39,826 bases of DNA from Planctomycetia bacterium (lineage in GTDB: Bacteria; Planctomycetota; Planctomycetia; Pirellulales; PNKZ01): contig JAIOPP010000053.1 of the NCBI GenBank assembly GCA_021413845.1, positions 1-39,826 on the forward strand, read 5' to 3'. The position numbers and the translations under genes were made by a program. Shown here one piece after another: positions 15,881 to 25,097 of this stretch (the stretch's first letter is position 1; the number at the start of each line of letters is the position of its first letter). The notes under the pieces were generated by a model, which was given only the letters and a program-made list of their open reading frames with translations, searched no databases and was not told the DNA's origin.

Positions 15881-16999
15881 TTAACCGGTGCCGCGGAGTC
15901 GCGGATCGGTCGCTTCCTGCAGCCCTTCGCCGATCAGATTATAAGCCAACACGGCCAGAAACACCGCCCCGCCCGGAAATACGATCAACCACCACATTTG
16001 TAGGTGGGCACGAGCGCCGTCGAGAACTTTCCCCCAACTGGGATCCCCTTGCGGCCCGAAGCCGATGAAGCTGAGCGCGCTTTCGGTGAGAATCGCCGAG
16101 GCGATGCCGAACGTGATGGGAACCAAGACCGGCGCCAGCGCGTTGGGGAGGATGTGTCGAAACATGATCCGCAGCCGGCCGGCCCCGAGCGCTTCGGCGG
16201 CGAGCACGAAGTCGGCGTTGCGCAGCTTGAGGAACTCGGCGCGCGTGAGCCGCGCGATGCTCGGCCAGGCCGTGACGCCGATGATCCCCATGATGTGCCA
16301 AATCGTCGGCCGCTCGACGATCGCGATCATCGCGAGGATCAAGACCAGCGTTGGAACGCACATGACGACTTCGATGAATCGACAAATCAGCGTGTCGACC
16401 CAACCGCCGAGATAACCGGCGATCGCCCCGAGCACGATGCCGATCGAAGCCGCGATCCCCATCGAAAAGAAGCCGACTAAGAGCGCCGTTCGGCTCGCGT
16501 GCAACATTTGCGCGAAGACGTCGATCCCTTCGATGTCGGTGCCGAACGGACTAAAGCGATTCGGCGGGCCGCCGTTGCGCGGGTTCTCGGGCACCCCGGG
16601 AAATTCATTGGCCCGCACGCGCACGAAGGGGTCTTGATAGAACGGCGGCCAGATGGCCCAACTCTCTTTGTCTTTCGCTAAGCTCTCGGCAAACCGGGTA
16701 CGGCGAAAACCTTTCTCCTTGAAGACGACGTTCTCCCACCCGTCGCGGAAATATCCGAGACAAGGAAAGTAGACGCTGCCGTGGTAGCTGCAAACGATCG
16801 GCTTCCGCCCGACGATCATGGGTGCGGTAATCGCGATGCAGGTCAAGAACCCGACGTAGAGGAGCGCCGCGAGCGCGAGCTTGCGCCGGCGGAAGCGAAC
16901 CCACGTCTCCGACCAAAACCCTCGGCTCGAGATCGGCTGCGCAGCGGTCGTCGCAGGAGCGCTGGGATTCGACGGCGGTTCGAGAGGAATGGTGCTCAT
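15881..16999 (-). CDS. ABC transporter permease, DppC/OppC type
   Basis: 372 residues. After a cytoplasmic N-terminus (about 1-40) comes one transmembrane helix, then an unusually large extracytoplasmic insert (about 65-150, with PYHGSVYFPCLGYFRDGWENV-type sequence and Trp/Pro-rich parts). The five-helix permease core follows. The EAA loop is clear (EALGAGRLRIMFRHILPNALAP), as is the DppC ending WWLIVFPGGAVFLAVLAYNLIGEGLQEATDPRLRG. It forms a heterodimeric channel with the permease encoded 42 bp upstream. A big insert of this kind is also found in YejE-like members. Substrate is probably a peptide or similar, set by the binding protein at 18065. Confidence 0.93.
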   Translation of the reverse strand: MSTIPLEPPSNPSAPATTAAQPISSRGFWSETWVRFRRRKLALAALLYVGFLTCIAITAPMIVGRKPIVCSYHGSVYFPCLGYFRDGWENVVFKEKGFRRTRFAESLAKDKESWAIWPPFYQDPFVRVRANEFPGVPENPRNGGPPNRFSPFGTDIEGIDVFAQMLHASRTALLVGFFSMGIAASIGIVLGAIAGYLGGWVDTLICRFIEVVMCVPTLVLILAMIAIVERPTIWHIMGIIGVTAWPSIARLTRAEFLKLRNADFVLAAEALGAGRLRIMFRHILPNALAPVLVPITFGIASAILTESALSFIGFGPQGDPSWGKVLDGARAHLQMWWLIVFPGGAVFLAVLAYNLIGEGLQEATDPRLRGTG

Positions 17000-17041
17000 G
17001 AAGCTCAGAGGCTGCGAACGAGGGAACGTGTGTTGAGAGAG

Positions 17042-18022
17042 CTACGAGTAACTGACGCGCGGATCGACCCAAGCGTAGAGGATGTCGGAAAGGAGCGTCC
17101 CTAAAAGCGTGAGGACCGAGAACAGGAGCGTCAGCCCCATGATTAAGGAGTAGTCGCGGGCATAGAGGGCTTCGAGAAACAGCAGGCCCATACCGGGCCA
17201 GCTGAAGATCAATTCCAAGACGATCGTGCCGCTGAGGAGCCCCGGCAGGGTCAGGCCGAGCAACGTCGCCATCGGAATGAGCGTGTTGCGAAACGCGTGC
17301 TTGACCAGCACGCGCATGTATCCGGCTCCCTTTGCGCGGGCCGTGCGGATGTAGTCTTGCTGCAAGGCTTCGGCCATATTCGCGCGAATGAATCGGCTGT
17401 AATACGCGAGGCTGCCGTAGGTGTAGCAGATGACGGGCAGGATCGAATGCTTGGCGAAGTCGAGCACCTGCTCGCCGGTCGACCAAGTCTCGTAGCCGTT
17501 AGTGTGCATCTGGTTGAGGGGCAGCCATTCCAAACGGAACGCGAAAAAGTATTGCAACAGCAACGCCGCAACGAAGCTCGGGAAGGAGAAGAGCATATAG
17601 AGCACGACGCTCACCAAGCGTTCGTCGAGCCGGCCGCTGCGGGCCGAAGCGTAGAGCCCGATCGGCATCCCCGCGGCATAGGCCAAGAGCAGCGAGGTGA
17701 GCGAAAGATACAACGTCGGGCCGACGCGCTGGCCGATCGCTCGGATGACGGGCTGTTTTTGATATTCCGAACGTCCGAGATCGCCGCGGCAGACGTTGCC
17801 GAGCCAATGCGCATAGCCGACCGGAAACGGCTCGTCGAGAAAGAATTCTTTCCGCTTCCGTTCGAGAGCCGCTTTGTCGAGCTTCTTACTCGGATCGGAT
17901 TCGTTGATCGCTACGGTCGTCGGGTCGCCCGGCATTTGCCGGATGAGACCGTAGACGAGAAAAGTAATGCACAGCAACGTGACGAGGCCGATCAGCAGCC
18001 GACGAGCGAGATAGTTGAGCAT
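17042..18022 (-). CDS. ABC transporter permease, DppB/OppB type
   Basis: 326 residues starting MLNYLARRLLIGLVTLLCITFLVYGLIRQMPGDP, the standard DppB opening helix. The EAA loop reads ARAKGAGYMRVLVKHAFRNTLIP, and the ending ILYAWVDPRVSYS is typical. Six transmembrane helices are expected. Between helices 1 and 2 there is a charged cytoplasmic/periplasmic segment (LDKAALERKRKEFFLDEPFPVGY). It lies 42 bp downstream of the binding-protein gene and 42 bp upstream of the second permease, an obvious operon. Confidence 0.93.
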   Translation of the reverse strand: MLNYLARRLLIGLVTLLCITFLVYGLIRQMPGDPTTVAINESDPSKKLDKAALERKRKEFFLDEPFPVGYAHWLGNVCRGDLGRSEYQKQPVIRAIGQRVGPTLYLSLTSLLLAYAAGMPIGLYASARSGRLDERLVSVVLYMLFSFPSFVAALLLQYFFAFRLEWLPLNQMHTNGYETWSTGEQVLDFAKHSILPVICYTYGSLAYYSRFIRANMAEALQQDYIRTARAKGAGYMRVLVKHAFRNTLIPMATLLGLTLPGLLSGTIVLELIFSWPGMGLLFLEALYARDYSLIMGLTLLFSVLTLLGTLLSDILYAWVDPRVSYS

Positions 18023-18064
18023 GGATTCTCCGCAATCGAAACCGTACCGCGGCGGCGGAGGGTC

Positions 18065-20332
18065 TTACTGCATGCCCGCTTTCCAAATGCTGCCGAAACC
18101 AGGTCCGTAGTGATACGGCCCGCGCGGGCTGAACCGATAGCCGCGCAGTTGCTTGTTGAATCCGTAGAAGGAATGTTGGAAGTAGAGGAACGTCGCCGGT
18201 TGGTCGGCGTAGATCAGCTCGTGGATCTTGGCATAGAGCTCGGCTTGCTTGTTGCGATCGAACTCGAGTTCGGCTTGCTTGAGGAGCTTGTCGACTTCGG
18301 GGTTCGAGTATTGATTGAAGTTGCGTCCTTCGCCGGTCTTGTAGATGTTTTTGAGCGTGCTCGGGTCGGCGCCGGTTCCCCAGCCGCCGAAGTTGGCTTG
18401 GTAGTTGTGCTTGATCAGCGCGTCGCTCAAGATCGTGGCTTCGAGCGGCCGGACCGTGCAGTTGACGCCGATCTCCTTCAAGTTCTGCCGCAAGAGATTG
18501 CAGATCGCGATTCTCGTCGGCACGGTGCTGCAAATGATCGTGAAGTCGAACGGCACGCGCTTGCCGTTGATTTCCTTGTCGCGAATGCCGTCGCCGTCGC
18601 TATCGGTCCAGCCGGCTTCATCGAGCAGCTCTTCGGCTTTGTCGATGTTGTAGGTGTACGAAGGAGGCATCTTCTTCGGAGCCATCCAAGCCTCGGGATG
18701 AAAGATGCCCGTGCAGGGCTCGAACAGGCCGAAGCAGAGCGTCTTGAGCATCTCTTCGTGGTCGAAGGCGTAGCCCATCGCTTGGCGCACCTTAAGATCG
18801 GCGAAGAACGGAGCGCTCGGCTCCTTCATGTTCCAGCCGAAATAGAAGTACACCCATTCGACGCCGCGAGCCTTCGTGTTGCGATCGTAGAACTCGGAGT
18901 TGCCCGTGTGCTGAACCCATTGCTCGGGCGAGAGAATCATCTCGTCTAAGTCTCCCTTCTTCAGCGCGAGCAGGGCGACGTTTAAGTCTTGCGTGATGCT
19001 GAAGCGTACGGTTTTGAAGTACGGCTTGTCGCGAACTTGTTTCCCCTTGAACATGTAATAGTCTTCGCGCCGTTCGAGCACGAGTTGCTGGCCCCGTTCT
19101 CGCTTGACGAGCTTATACGGGCCGCCGACGACCGGGTCGTTCTCGAGCTTCACGTGGTATTCGCTATCTTGCAGCGTGGTGTCTTTTTCGAGGCCGACTT
19201 CGTAGATGTGTTTCGGGATGATCGGGAAGTTGACCTTCCAAACGTTCGTCGGCGACGCTTCTTTGTGGAAGTAGATGAGCGTGTAGTCGTCGTACGCTTC
19301 GACCCAACGGAGCTCGTCGGTTTGCGAACGCACGGCCGGAATCGGAATCCGCGTGTCGAGGATCGTCTTGAACGAGAAGACCACGTCGCGGGCCGTGATC
19401 GGTTTGCCGTCCGACCAAACGGCGTCGTCGCGCAGCACGACCTTGTCGTACATCCGGTCTTTGCTCACTTGCCAACTCTTGACCGACTCCTTCGTCGCGA
19501 ACGGCCGCATATTCCAATCGAAGCTGAAGAGCCCATAGCTCATCAAGCCGCCGACGTCTCCTTCTTCGACGGAGTTGAACATGATCGGGTTGGTGCTCTT
19601 CACGTCGGCCTTGAGGAAGCGCGTGATGGTCGCACCGTAGTTGACTTGCGCATCGTTTTCCGGGAGGCGGCCGAGCGCGTCGAGGATTTTCGCGTTCGCT
19701 TCGTCGGAATCGTTTTTCAAGGCGAGCGCTTCGGCGACCGTGCCGAGCGGCTTGATCTTCTTCCATTCCGCTTCCATCAGCTTGAGCGAATCGTCGACCG
19801 GCATGTCGATCCACTGCGCTTTCGCGTCGATCTCGGCGAGCGGCGGAGCGGTGAACGGTTGCAAGCCGGGACCAGCCGCAGCGGCCGGCGGCTTCGTGGT
19901 AGTGGGAACGGAGGCGATGGCCGTTGCCGTCGGGATTGCGGTCGGACTCGGAGAAGCTGCGGCCGTTGCTTTCGGAGTCGGCAGTGTCAGGCTGATACCT
20001 GTCGGAGTCGTAGCTGCCGGAGTGTTAGACGTCGGAGTCGGTGTGAGCATCGCGACGGCGGTGGCGCTTGGCGTGGCTGTTGCGCTAGGCGTGGCAACTG
20101 CCGAGGCGCTCGGCTTCGGAGCGGCACCTGCGCTCGGTTCGGCGGCGGGAGCCGTTGGGCTCGGTACGGCCGTTGCGCTCGGTGCAGCTTTCGCAACGGG
20201 GGTCGCAGCCGCCGTTGGTTTTTTCTCTTCGGCCGGCTTTTCCGTCAACTCTTCGGAGCGTTTGAAACAACCGACCCATGCCGGCAGTGCCGCCAAGCAG
20301 ATCAGGGCGACTAAGATGAATCGACGTGCCAG
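18065..20332 (-). CDS. ABC transporter substrate-binding lipoprotein, family 5 (peptide type)
   Basis: A family 5 extracellular solute-binding protein: RWVEAYDDYTLIYFHKEASPTNVW, KLVKRERGQQLVLERREDYYM, VRQAMGYAFDHEEMLKTLCFG and ADQPATFLYFQHSFYGFNK are characteristic. About 150 residues of Ala/Pro/Thr-rich low-complexity sequence precede the domain and likely form a long flexible tether. No ATG start exists. TTG at 20294-20296 gives 743 residues but starts inside the signal. CTG at 20330-20332 gives 755 residues beginning LARRFILVALICLAALPAWVGC, a good lipoprotein signal with Cys near residue 22. An in-frame stop lies just upstream, so the start is within this 12-codon interval. It is followed by two permease genes; no ATPase gene is in the window. 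Confidence 0.85.
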   Translation of the reverse strand: MARRFILVALICLAALPAWVGCFKRSEELTEKPAEEKKPTAAATPVAKAAPSATAVPSPTAPAAEPSAGAAPKPSASAVATPSATATPSATAVAMLTPTPTSNTPAATTPTGISLTLPTPKATAAASPSPTAIPTATAIASVPTTTKPPAAAAGPGLQPFTAPPLAEIDAKAQWIDMPVDDSLKLMEAEWKKIKPLGTVAEALALKNDSDEANAKILDALGRLPENDAQVNYGATITRFLKADVKSTNPIMFNSVEEGDVGGLMSYGLFSFDWNMRPFATKESVKSWQVSKDRMYDKVVLRDDAVWSDGKPITARDVVFSFKTILDTRIPIPAVRSQTDELRWVEAYDDYTLIYFHKEASPTNVWKVNFPIIPKHIYEVGLEKDTTLQDSEYHVKLENDPVVGGPYKLVKRERGQQLVLERREDYYMFKGKQVRDKPYFKTVRFSITQDLNVALLALKKGDLDEMILSPEQWVQHTGNSEFYDRNTKARGVEWVYFYFGWNMKEPSAPFFADLKVRQAMGYAFDHEEMLKTLCFGLFEPCTGIFHPEAWMAPKKMPPSYTYNIDKAEELLDEAGWTDSDGDGIRDKEINGKRVPFDFTIICSTVPTRIAICNLLRQNLKEIGVNCTVRPLEATILSDALIKHNYQANFGGWGTGADPSTLKNIYKTGEGRNFNQYSNPEVDKLLKQAELEFDRNKQAELYAKIHELIYADQPATFLYFQHSFYGFNKQLRGYRFSPRGPYHYGPGFGSIWKAGMQ

Positions 20333-20538
20333 GAAAGGGGGTCAAGGAGACGGCTCGTTTCCTTAGGCCGACAATGCTCCTTTGCGCACCCTATGGCCCG
20401 AGCGCCTCGAGCGGCGGCGGATGAATGCGGAAACTCGCGCCAAGCCTCTGTTGCTCTATTTTTGGGTTCGGTGGTATCTTCCCGCACCCTAGCGGTCCCT
20501 CCGTTCGTATTCCCACTCCTGTTCGTTCAGGTAATTCT

Positions 20539-23500
20539 ATGCCGTCGCTTTCGCACTTGCTTCGACGTTTCGTCTTCGGTGTCGCGACTTACGTCGTGGC
20601 CGCCGAACTGGTCTCGCTCGGTTCGCCTACGGCCACGGCCGCCCAGCCGGCCGCGCCGATCAAGTCGGCAGGTGCGGCCCATGGTGCGCCGCGCGGTTTG
20701 CAATTTCGCGACGAAGCGACCGCCGCCGCCGAGCGCACGGCCCGCAATACACCTACCGCCGAGATCCAACTCGTCGCGGCCGAAGAAGAGATCGTCGCCG
20801 ATGCCCCGAAGGAAGCCGAACCGGTTCCTCCTTCGACCGGCGAAGCGCAATGGATTTGGTCTCCCACGCAAGCCCCCGGCGTCGTGCCGAAAGGGGCCGT
20901 GCTGTTTCGCAAATGGTTCAACAGCTCGGCGCCTGAATTGGCGTTCGTGCAGATCACGTGCGACGACCGCTACGACGTCTACGTCAACGGCCGGCTCGTC
21001 GGCACGGGCAAAGACTGGCACAAGATGCAATCGTTCGACCTGATGCCGTTTCTGCTCGAAGGTCGGAACCTGATCGCCGTGAAAGCGGAAAACCTCGACG
21101 GCGCCACCGGTGGTCTCACGGCGCGCGTGATCGTGAAACGCAAGGGAGGCGCGGAAGTCGGCTACAGCACCGACGAATCGTGGCTCACGACGACGGTCGA
21201 ATCGCTCGGTTGGGAAAAGAACAAGGGGGACGACTCGAAGTGGCTCAAGGCGCGCAGCCTCGGCGAGCTCGGCGTCGCCAAGCCGTGGCTCGACAACATC
21301 ACGGCCGACGACGGCTCTTCGACCCGCCGCTTCACGGTCGCGAAAGATTTCCGCATCGAACGCGTCGTGTCGCCGCTCGATACCGGTTCGCTGCTGACGT
21401 TCACGTTCAACGAATGGGGCGAGATCTACGCCGCCCGCGAGCAAGGGCCGATCCTGTTGATCGTCGATTCGAACAAAGACGGCGTCCCCGATAAGGTCAC
21501 GGAATACTGCGCGGCGGTGCAAAGCTGCCAAGGTTTGCTCGCGCTCAACGGCCAAGTGTATGCGCTCGGCATGGGCCCCGATGGTTGCGCGCTCTACCGC
21601 ATCGCCGATGAAAACCAAGACGGCAAGGGTGAGAAAGTTCAGAAGCTCGTCGAGTTCGACGGCAAGCCCGGCGAGCACGGCCCGCACGGCCTGTCGCTTG
21701 GGCCCGACGGTTTGATCTACGCGATGATCGGCAACCATTCGCAAGCCAAGGGAATCGCGCCGAAGGGGAGCCCGTACCACGACTACTACGAAGGGGATTT
21801 GCTCACGCCGAAGTACGAAGATCCGGGGGGCCACGCCGTCGGCATTCGTTCGCCGGGCGGAACCGTCTTGCGACTCGACTCCGAAGGGAAGAACATCCAG
21901 CTCTATTCCGGCGGCTTCCGCAATGCCTACGATTTGGCATTCAATCGTGAAGGGGAACTCTTCACCTTCGATAGCGATATGGAATGGGACGAAGGTTTGC
22001 CGTGGTACCGCCCGACGCGGCTCGATCACGTTTACGCCGGCAGCGAACATGGCTGGCGCAGCGGTTGGTCGACCTGGCCCGACTACCACCTCGACACGGT
22101 TCCTCCGGCGGCGACCGCCGGCCGGGGCTCGCCGACGGGCCTCGAGTTCTACAACCACAATCGCTATCCGCAGTCGTACAACAACGCCCTCTTCGCTTGC
22201 GATTGGTCGCAAGGTGAGATCATTGCGTTCAAGCCGAAAGCTTCCGGCAGCGGGTACACGAGCGAGGGCGAAGTGTTCGTTCGCGGTCGTCCGTTGGCGG
22301 TGACCGATGTGGCCGTCGGGCCCGACGGTTGGTTGTATTTCACCACCGGTGGACGCGGAACCGAAGGGGGCGTCAATCGCGTGGTGTATACCGGCGTGCA
22401 ACCGACGCAACCGAAACTGACCGGCGTTGCGCAAGCCGTGCGCCAACCGCAATTGCAAGCGGCTTGGGCCCGCCAGAACGTCGCTCTGTTGCAAGAACAA
22501 AACAAGGAAGCTTGGGCTCCGCAATTGCTTTCCGTCGCCTCGAATGCCACGAACCGGCACGAAGATCGGGTCCGGGCGTTGGACTTGCTGCAACTCTACG
22601 GGCCGTTTCCCGAGCTCGAATTCCTGACGAAGCTCACGCGGGATCCGCAGCCGCAAGTGCGCAAGAAGGCGGCGTACTTGCTCGGCATTCACGCCGAGCC
22701 GACCGGTGGTGGCGCGCTTGTGCTCTGCTTGCGCGATCCCGATCCCGCGGTCCGTCGGCAAGCTTGCGAATCGTTGGTGCGCGGCGCGTTCTTGCCGCCC
22801 CCGGAACCGTTGTTGCCGCTGCTTGCCGATACGGATCGGGCCGTCGCTTTCTCGGCACGGCTGGCGCTGGAGCAGCTTCCCGTCGAGAATTGGAAGAAGC
22901 TGGTTTTGGAGACGAAGAACGTCAACGTGTTCTTCTGCGGCTCCGTAGCGCTGATGCGCATGAGCCCCGATCGCGAGACGGCGCTGGCCGTATTGCGGCG
23001 CGGCAGCCAAACGCTGGCCGGCGAACTGACCGACAACGAATTCCTCGACTTACTCCGCACGATCGAGATCGCGCTCGAGCGCGGCAAGATCACGGGCGAA
23101 GACGTGCCTGCCTTGCGCAAGCAACTCGCCGAAGAATATCCGGCGGGCGAGCTGCGCATGAATCGCGAGTTGCTGAAGATTCTCGGCTACATGAACGAGC
23201 CGACGATCATTCCGCGCATGGTCGCGTTTCTGAAGAGCGACGCTCCGCAGTTGGAAAAGATTCCCGTGGCGCTGATGTCGCGCTTCATCACGAGCGGCTG
23301 GACCATCGAGCAGAAGCTCGTCGTCTTCGAGTTCTACGAGAAGGCGCGGAAGTTCGAAGGGGGCTACAGTCTGAAGGGCTACTTCGACAACGTCTGCCGC
23401 GACTTCTGCAAAGACCTCACTCCGCGCGAGAAGCTCGTCTTGTTGTCGTACGGCGTGCGCCACCCGAGCAACGCTTTCGCGCTGTTGGCATCGCTGGAAA

Positions 23501-24585
23501 AAGTCGAAGGGGACTTGATTCCGATGCTCGTCGAGCTCGACAAACGCTTGCCGCAGAACCCGACCGAAGAAGCCCGCAAGCTTCAGACCGGCGTGATCGC
23601 CGTGCTTGGAGAAGCGAAAGACGAACGGGGCATGGTCTACTTGCGCGAAGCGTTCGAGAAGCAACCGGAGCGCCGCGTCGACCTCGCGATGGGCTTGGCT
23701 CAACAGGCCGATGGAGAGAACTACCCGCTGTTGCTCCGTTCGTTGGCGATCGTCGACGGCGTGGCCGCGCAGGAAGTGATGTTGCAACTCGCCAAGGTCG
23801 ACCGCAAGCCGGAATCGCCCGAAGCGGTGCGGCAAGCGATTCTCTGCGGCTTGCGACTCGGCGACGAAGGGGCTTCGACGGCCCTGGCCTTGTTGCAGAA
23901 ATGGACCGGACAAAACTTCGCCGCTGCGCCGGGCACCAAATGGAATACGGCGTTGGCGAGCTACCAACAATGGTTCACGAAAACCTATCCCGACCTCCCG
24001 CCGGCGACTCCGCCGAAGACCGAAACCGCGTCTCGCTACTCGCTCGAAGAGCTCACCGCCTTCCTCGCCGAGTCGAGCACGAAGGGAGATGCTACGCACG
24101 GAGCGGCGATCTTCGAGAAGACGAGCTGCGTGAAGTGCCATCGGTTCGGCAATCGGGGCGAAGCGGTCGGCCCGGATCTTTCGGCCGTCGCGCAGCGCTT
24201 CACGCGGAAGGAGATTCTCGAATCGATTCTCTATCCGTCGCAGGTCATCTCCGATCAATACTCGAGCAAGATCGTGACGACGGTCGACGGCAAGACGCTG
24301 TCGGGCATCGTCGCGCCGTCCGGAAGCGATTCGGTCGTCGTGCTGCAAGCCAACGGCGAGAAGACGGTCATCGCGAATAAGGATGTCGAGTCGACCTCGC
24401 CGGGCAAGAAGTCGTCGATGCCGGAAGGGTTGTTGAACTCGCTGCAATTGCAAGACGTGGCCGACTTGTTCGCATACTTCAACTCGAACGGCCCGACCCC
24501 GTCGAACATCGCCGCCCCGGCCGCGCGCCAAACGACGGCCGACAACAAGAACCAATCGCGAAGACCGACGACGACGCGGAAGTAG
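20539..24585 (+). CDS. Giant secreted PVC-type CxxCH cytochrome with propeller and HEAT-like repeats
   Basis: 1348 residues from the ATG at 20539, starting with a signal peptide (LRRFVFGVATYVVAAELVSL); a start at 20425 would bury it. Order: galactose-binding-like domain (about 95-220: WIWSPTQAPG, YDVYVNGRLVGTG, NLIAVKAEN); a sorbosone-dehydrogenase-like propeller (about 260-620: LLIVDSNKDGVPDKV, GPHGLSLGPDGLIYAMIGN, YTGGRGTEGG-like end); helical HEAT-like repeats (about 660-1130: VRKKAAYLLG, VRRQACESL); and a cytochrome c domain with CVKCH at about 1197-1201. This matches the Pirellula/Verrucomicrobium-type heme-binding proteins. Probably an exported oxidoreductase for sugar-like substrates passing electrons to its own heme. 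No gene shares its transcript. Confidence 0.92.
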   Translation: MPSLSHLLRRFVFGVATYVVAAELVSLGSPTATAAQPAAPIKSAGAAHGAPRGLQFRDEATAAAERTARNTPTAEIQLVAAEEEIVADAPKEAEPVPPSTGEAQWIWSPTQAPGVVPKGAVLFRKWFNSSAPELAFVQITCDDRYDVYVNGRLVGTGKDWHKMQSFDLMPFLLEGRNLIAVKAENLDGATGGLTARVIVKRKGGAEVGYSTDESWLTTTVESLGWEKNKGDDSKWLKARSLGELGVAKPWLDNITADDGSSTRRFTVAKDFRIERVVSPLDTGSLLTFTFNEWGEIYAAREQGPILLIVDSNKDGVPDKVTEYCAAVQSCQGLLALNGQVYALGMGPDGCALYRIADENQDGKGEKVQKLVEFDGKPGEHGPHGLSLGPDGLIYAMIGNHSQAKGIAPKGSPYHDYYEGDLLTPKYEDPGGHAVGIRSPGGTVLRLDSEGKNIQLYSGGFRNAYDLAFNREGELFTFDSDMEWDEGLPWYRPTRLDHVYAGSEHGWRSGWSTWPDYHLDTVPPAATAGRGSPTGLEFYNHNRYPQSYNNALFACDWSQGEIIAFKPKASGSGYTSEGEVFVRGRPLAVTDVAVGPDGWLYFTTGGRGTEGGVNRVVYTGVQPTQPKLTGVAQAVRQPQLQAAWARQNVALLQEQNKEAWAPQLLSVASNATNRHEDRVRALDLLQLYGPFPELEFLTKLTRDPQPQVRKKAAYLLGIHAEPTGGGALVLCLRDPDPAVRRQACESLVRGAFLPPPEPLLPLLADTDRAVAFSARLALEQLPVENWKKLVLETKNVNVFFCGSVALMRMSPDRETALAVLRRGSQTLAGELTDNEFLDLLRTIEIALERGKITGEDVPALRKQLAEEYPAGELRMNRELLKILGYMNEPTIIPRMVAFLKSDAPQLEKIPVALMSRFITSGWTIEQKLVVFEFYEKARKFEGGYSLKGYFDNVCRDFCKDLTPREKLVLLSYGVRHPSNAFALLASLEKVEGDLIPMLVELDKRLPQNPTEEARKLQTGVIAVLGEAKDERGMVYLREAFEKQPERRVDLAMGLAQQADGENYPLLLRSLAIVDGVAAQEVMLQLAKVDRKPESPEAVRQAILCGLRLGDEGASTALALLQKWTGQNFAAAPGTKWNTALASYQQWFTKTYPDLPPATPPKTETASRYSLEELTAFLAESSTKGDATHGAAIFEKTSCVKCHRFGNRGEAVGPDLSAVAQRFTRKEILESILYPSQVISDQYSSKIVTTVDGKTLSGIVAPSGSDSVVVLQANGEKTVIANKDVESTSPGKKSSMPEGLLNSLQLQDVADLFAYFNSNGPTPSNIAAPAARQTTADNKNQSRRPTTTRK

Positions 24586-24686
24586 ATCGACGCCGCGACG
24601 TATCTTAATCGCTAGACGACTGGAAACAGCTCGTCGACGGGCATGCGCCAACCGGGAACAGCCGGTTCGGCGTCGGCGATCTCGAA

Positions 24687-25097
24687 TTACTTTCTCTTCT
24701 TGGTCTTAGCTTGGTCGGCCTCGGATGCACCGTGTGAACGAGCTTTATCCAAGCGGACCTTGGAGAGTTGCTTCAGCACGTTATCGATTTTCTTAATCGT
24801 ACTCAACGACGGCGTGACTTTGCCCGTTTCGAGTCGACAAAGAGTTTCGACCCGCACACCGGCTTTGCTCGCCAAGTCTTTTTGACTCAGACCGGCCGCA
24901 ACGCGATCGCGAATGATAACGCGCGCCAGCAAAGCGCGAGTAAACTCCAAGGCCGGGAAGTTGCCCACGGCATTTGCCTTCGGCAACGGAGGAAGTTCGA
25001 TCGCCTTTGCCAACGTGGTAAGACGCTCGTATTCGACTCGCGGCAAGATGACATAATCTTGGTCGCCTAAATGGATCGTTTGGATTCGCCTACACAT
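24687..25097 (-). CDS. XRE-family helix-turn-helix protein, antitoxin-like
   Basis: 136 residues from the ATG at 25095-25097, overlapping the end of the TIM-barrel gene by eight bases. A longer ORF to 25130 is less likely. Residues 7-30 (TIHLGDQDYVILPRVEYERL) resemble the N-terminal segment of XRE antitoxins of HigA/RelB-like systems. Residues 57-110 form the helix-turn-helix (VAAGLSQKDLASKAGVRVETLCRLETGKVTPSLSTIKKI). The tail (LDKARSHGASEADQAKTKKRK) is basic. There is no toxin gene adjacent, so it is more likely a solitary regulator. The overlap with the isomerase-like gene suggests translational coupling, and it may regulate that gene or itself. Confidence 0.8.
   Translation of the reverse strand: MCRRIQTIHLGDQDYVILPRVEYERLTTLAKAIELPPLPKANAVGNFPALEFTRALLARVIIRDRVAAGLSQKDLASKAGVRVETLCRLETGKVTPSLSTIKKIDNVLKQLSKVRLDKARSHGASEADQAKTKKRK

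Noticed and set aside
17297-20314. Plus-strand ORFs of 550 and 441 codons opposite the ABC genes
   Set aside because: They are shadows of the binding protein and permease, with no recognisable domains.
20527-24651. Two long minus-strand ORFs (827 and 533 codons) opposite the giant cytochrome
   Set aside because: They have Arg/Glu/Val-rich shadow composition and no motifs. Stop codons are rare on the opposite strand because of the GC-rich third-position bias, and the plus-strand frame has clear domains.
24640-24670. Short GC-rich inverted repeat (CCAACCGG/CCGGTT) after the cytochrome gene
   Set aside because: Stem is short with a bulge and no T tract follows; not convincing as a terminator.
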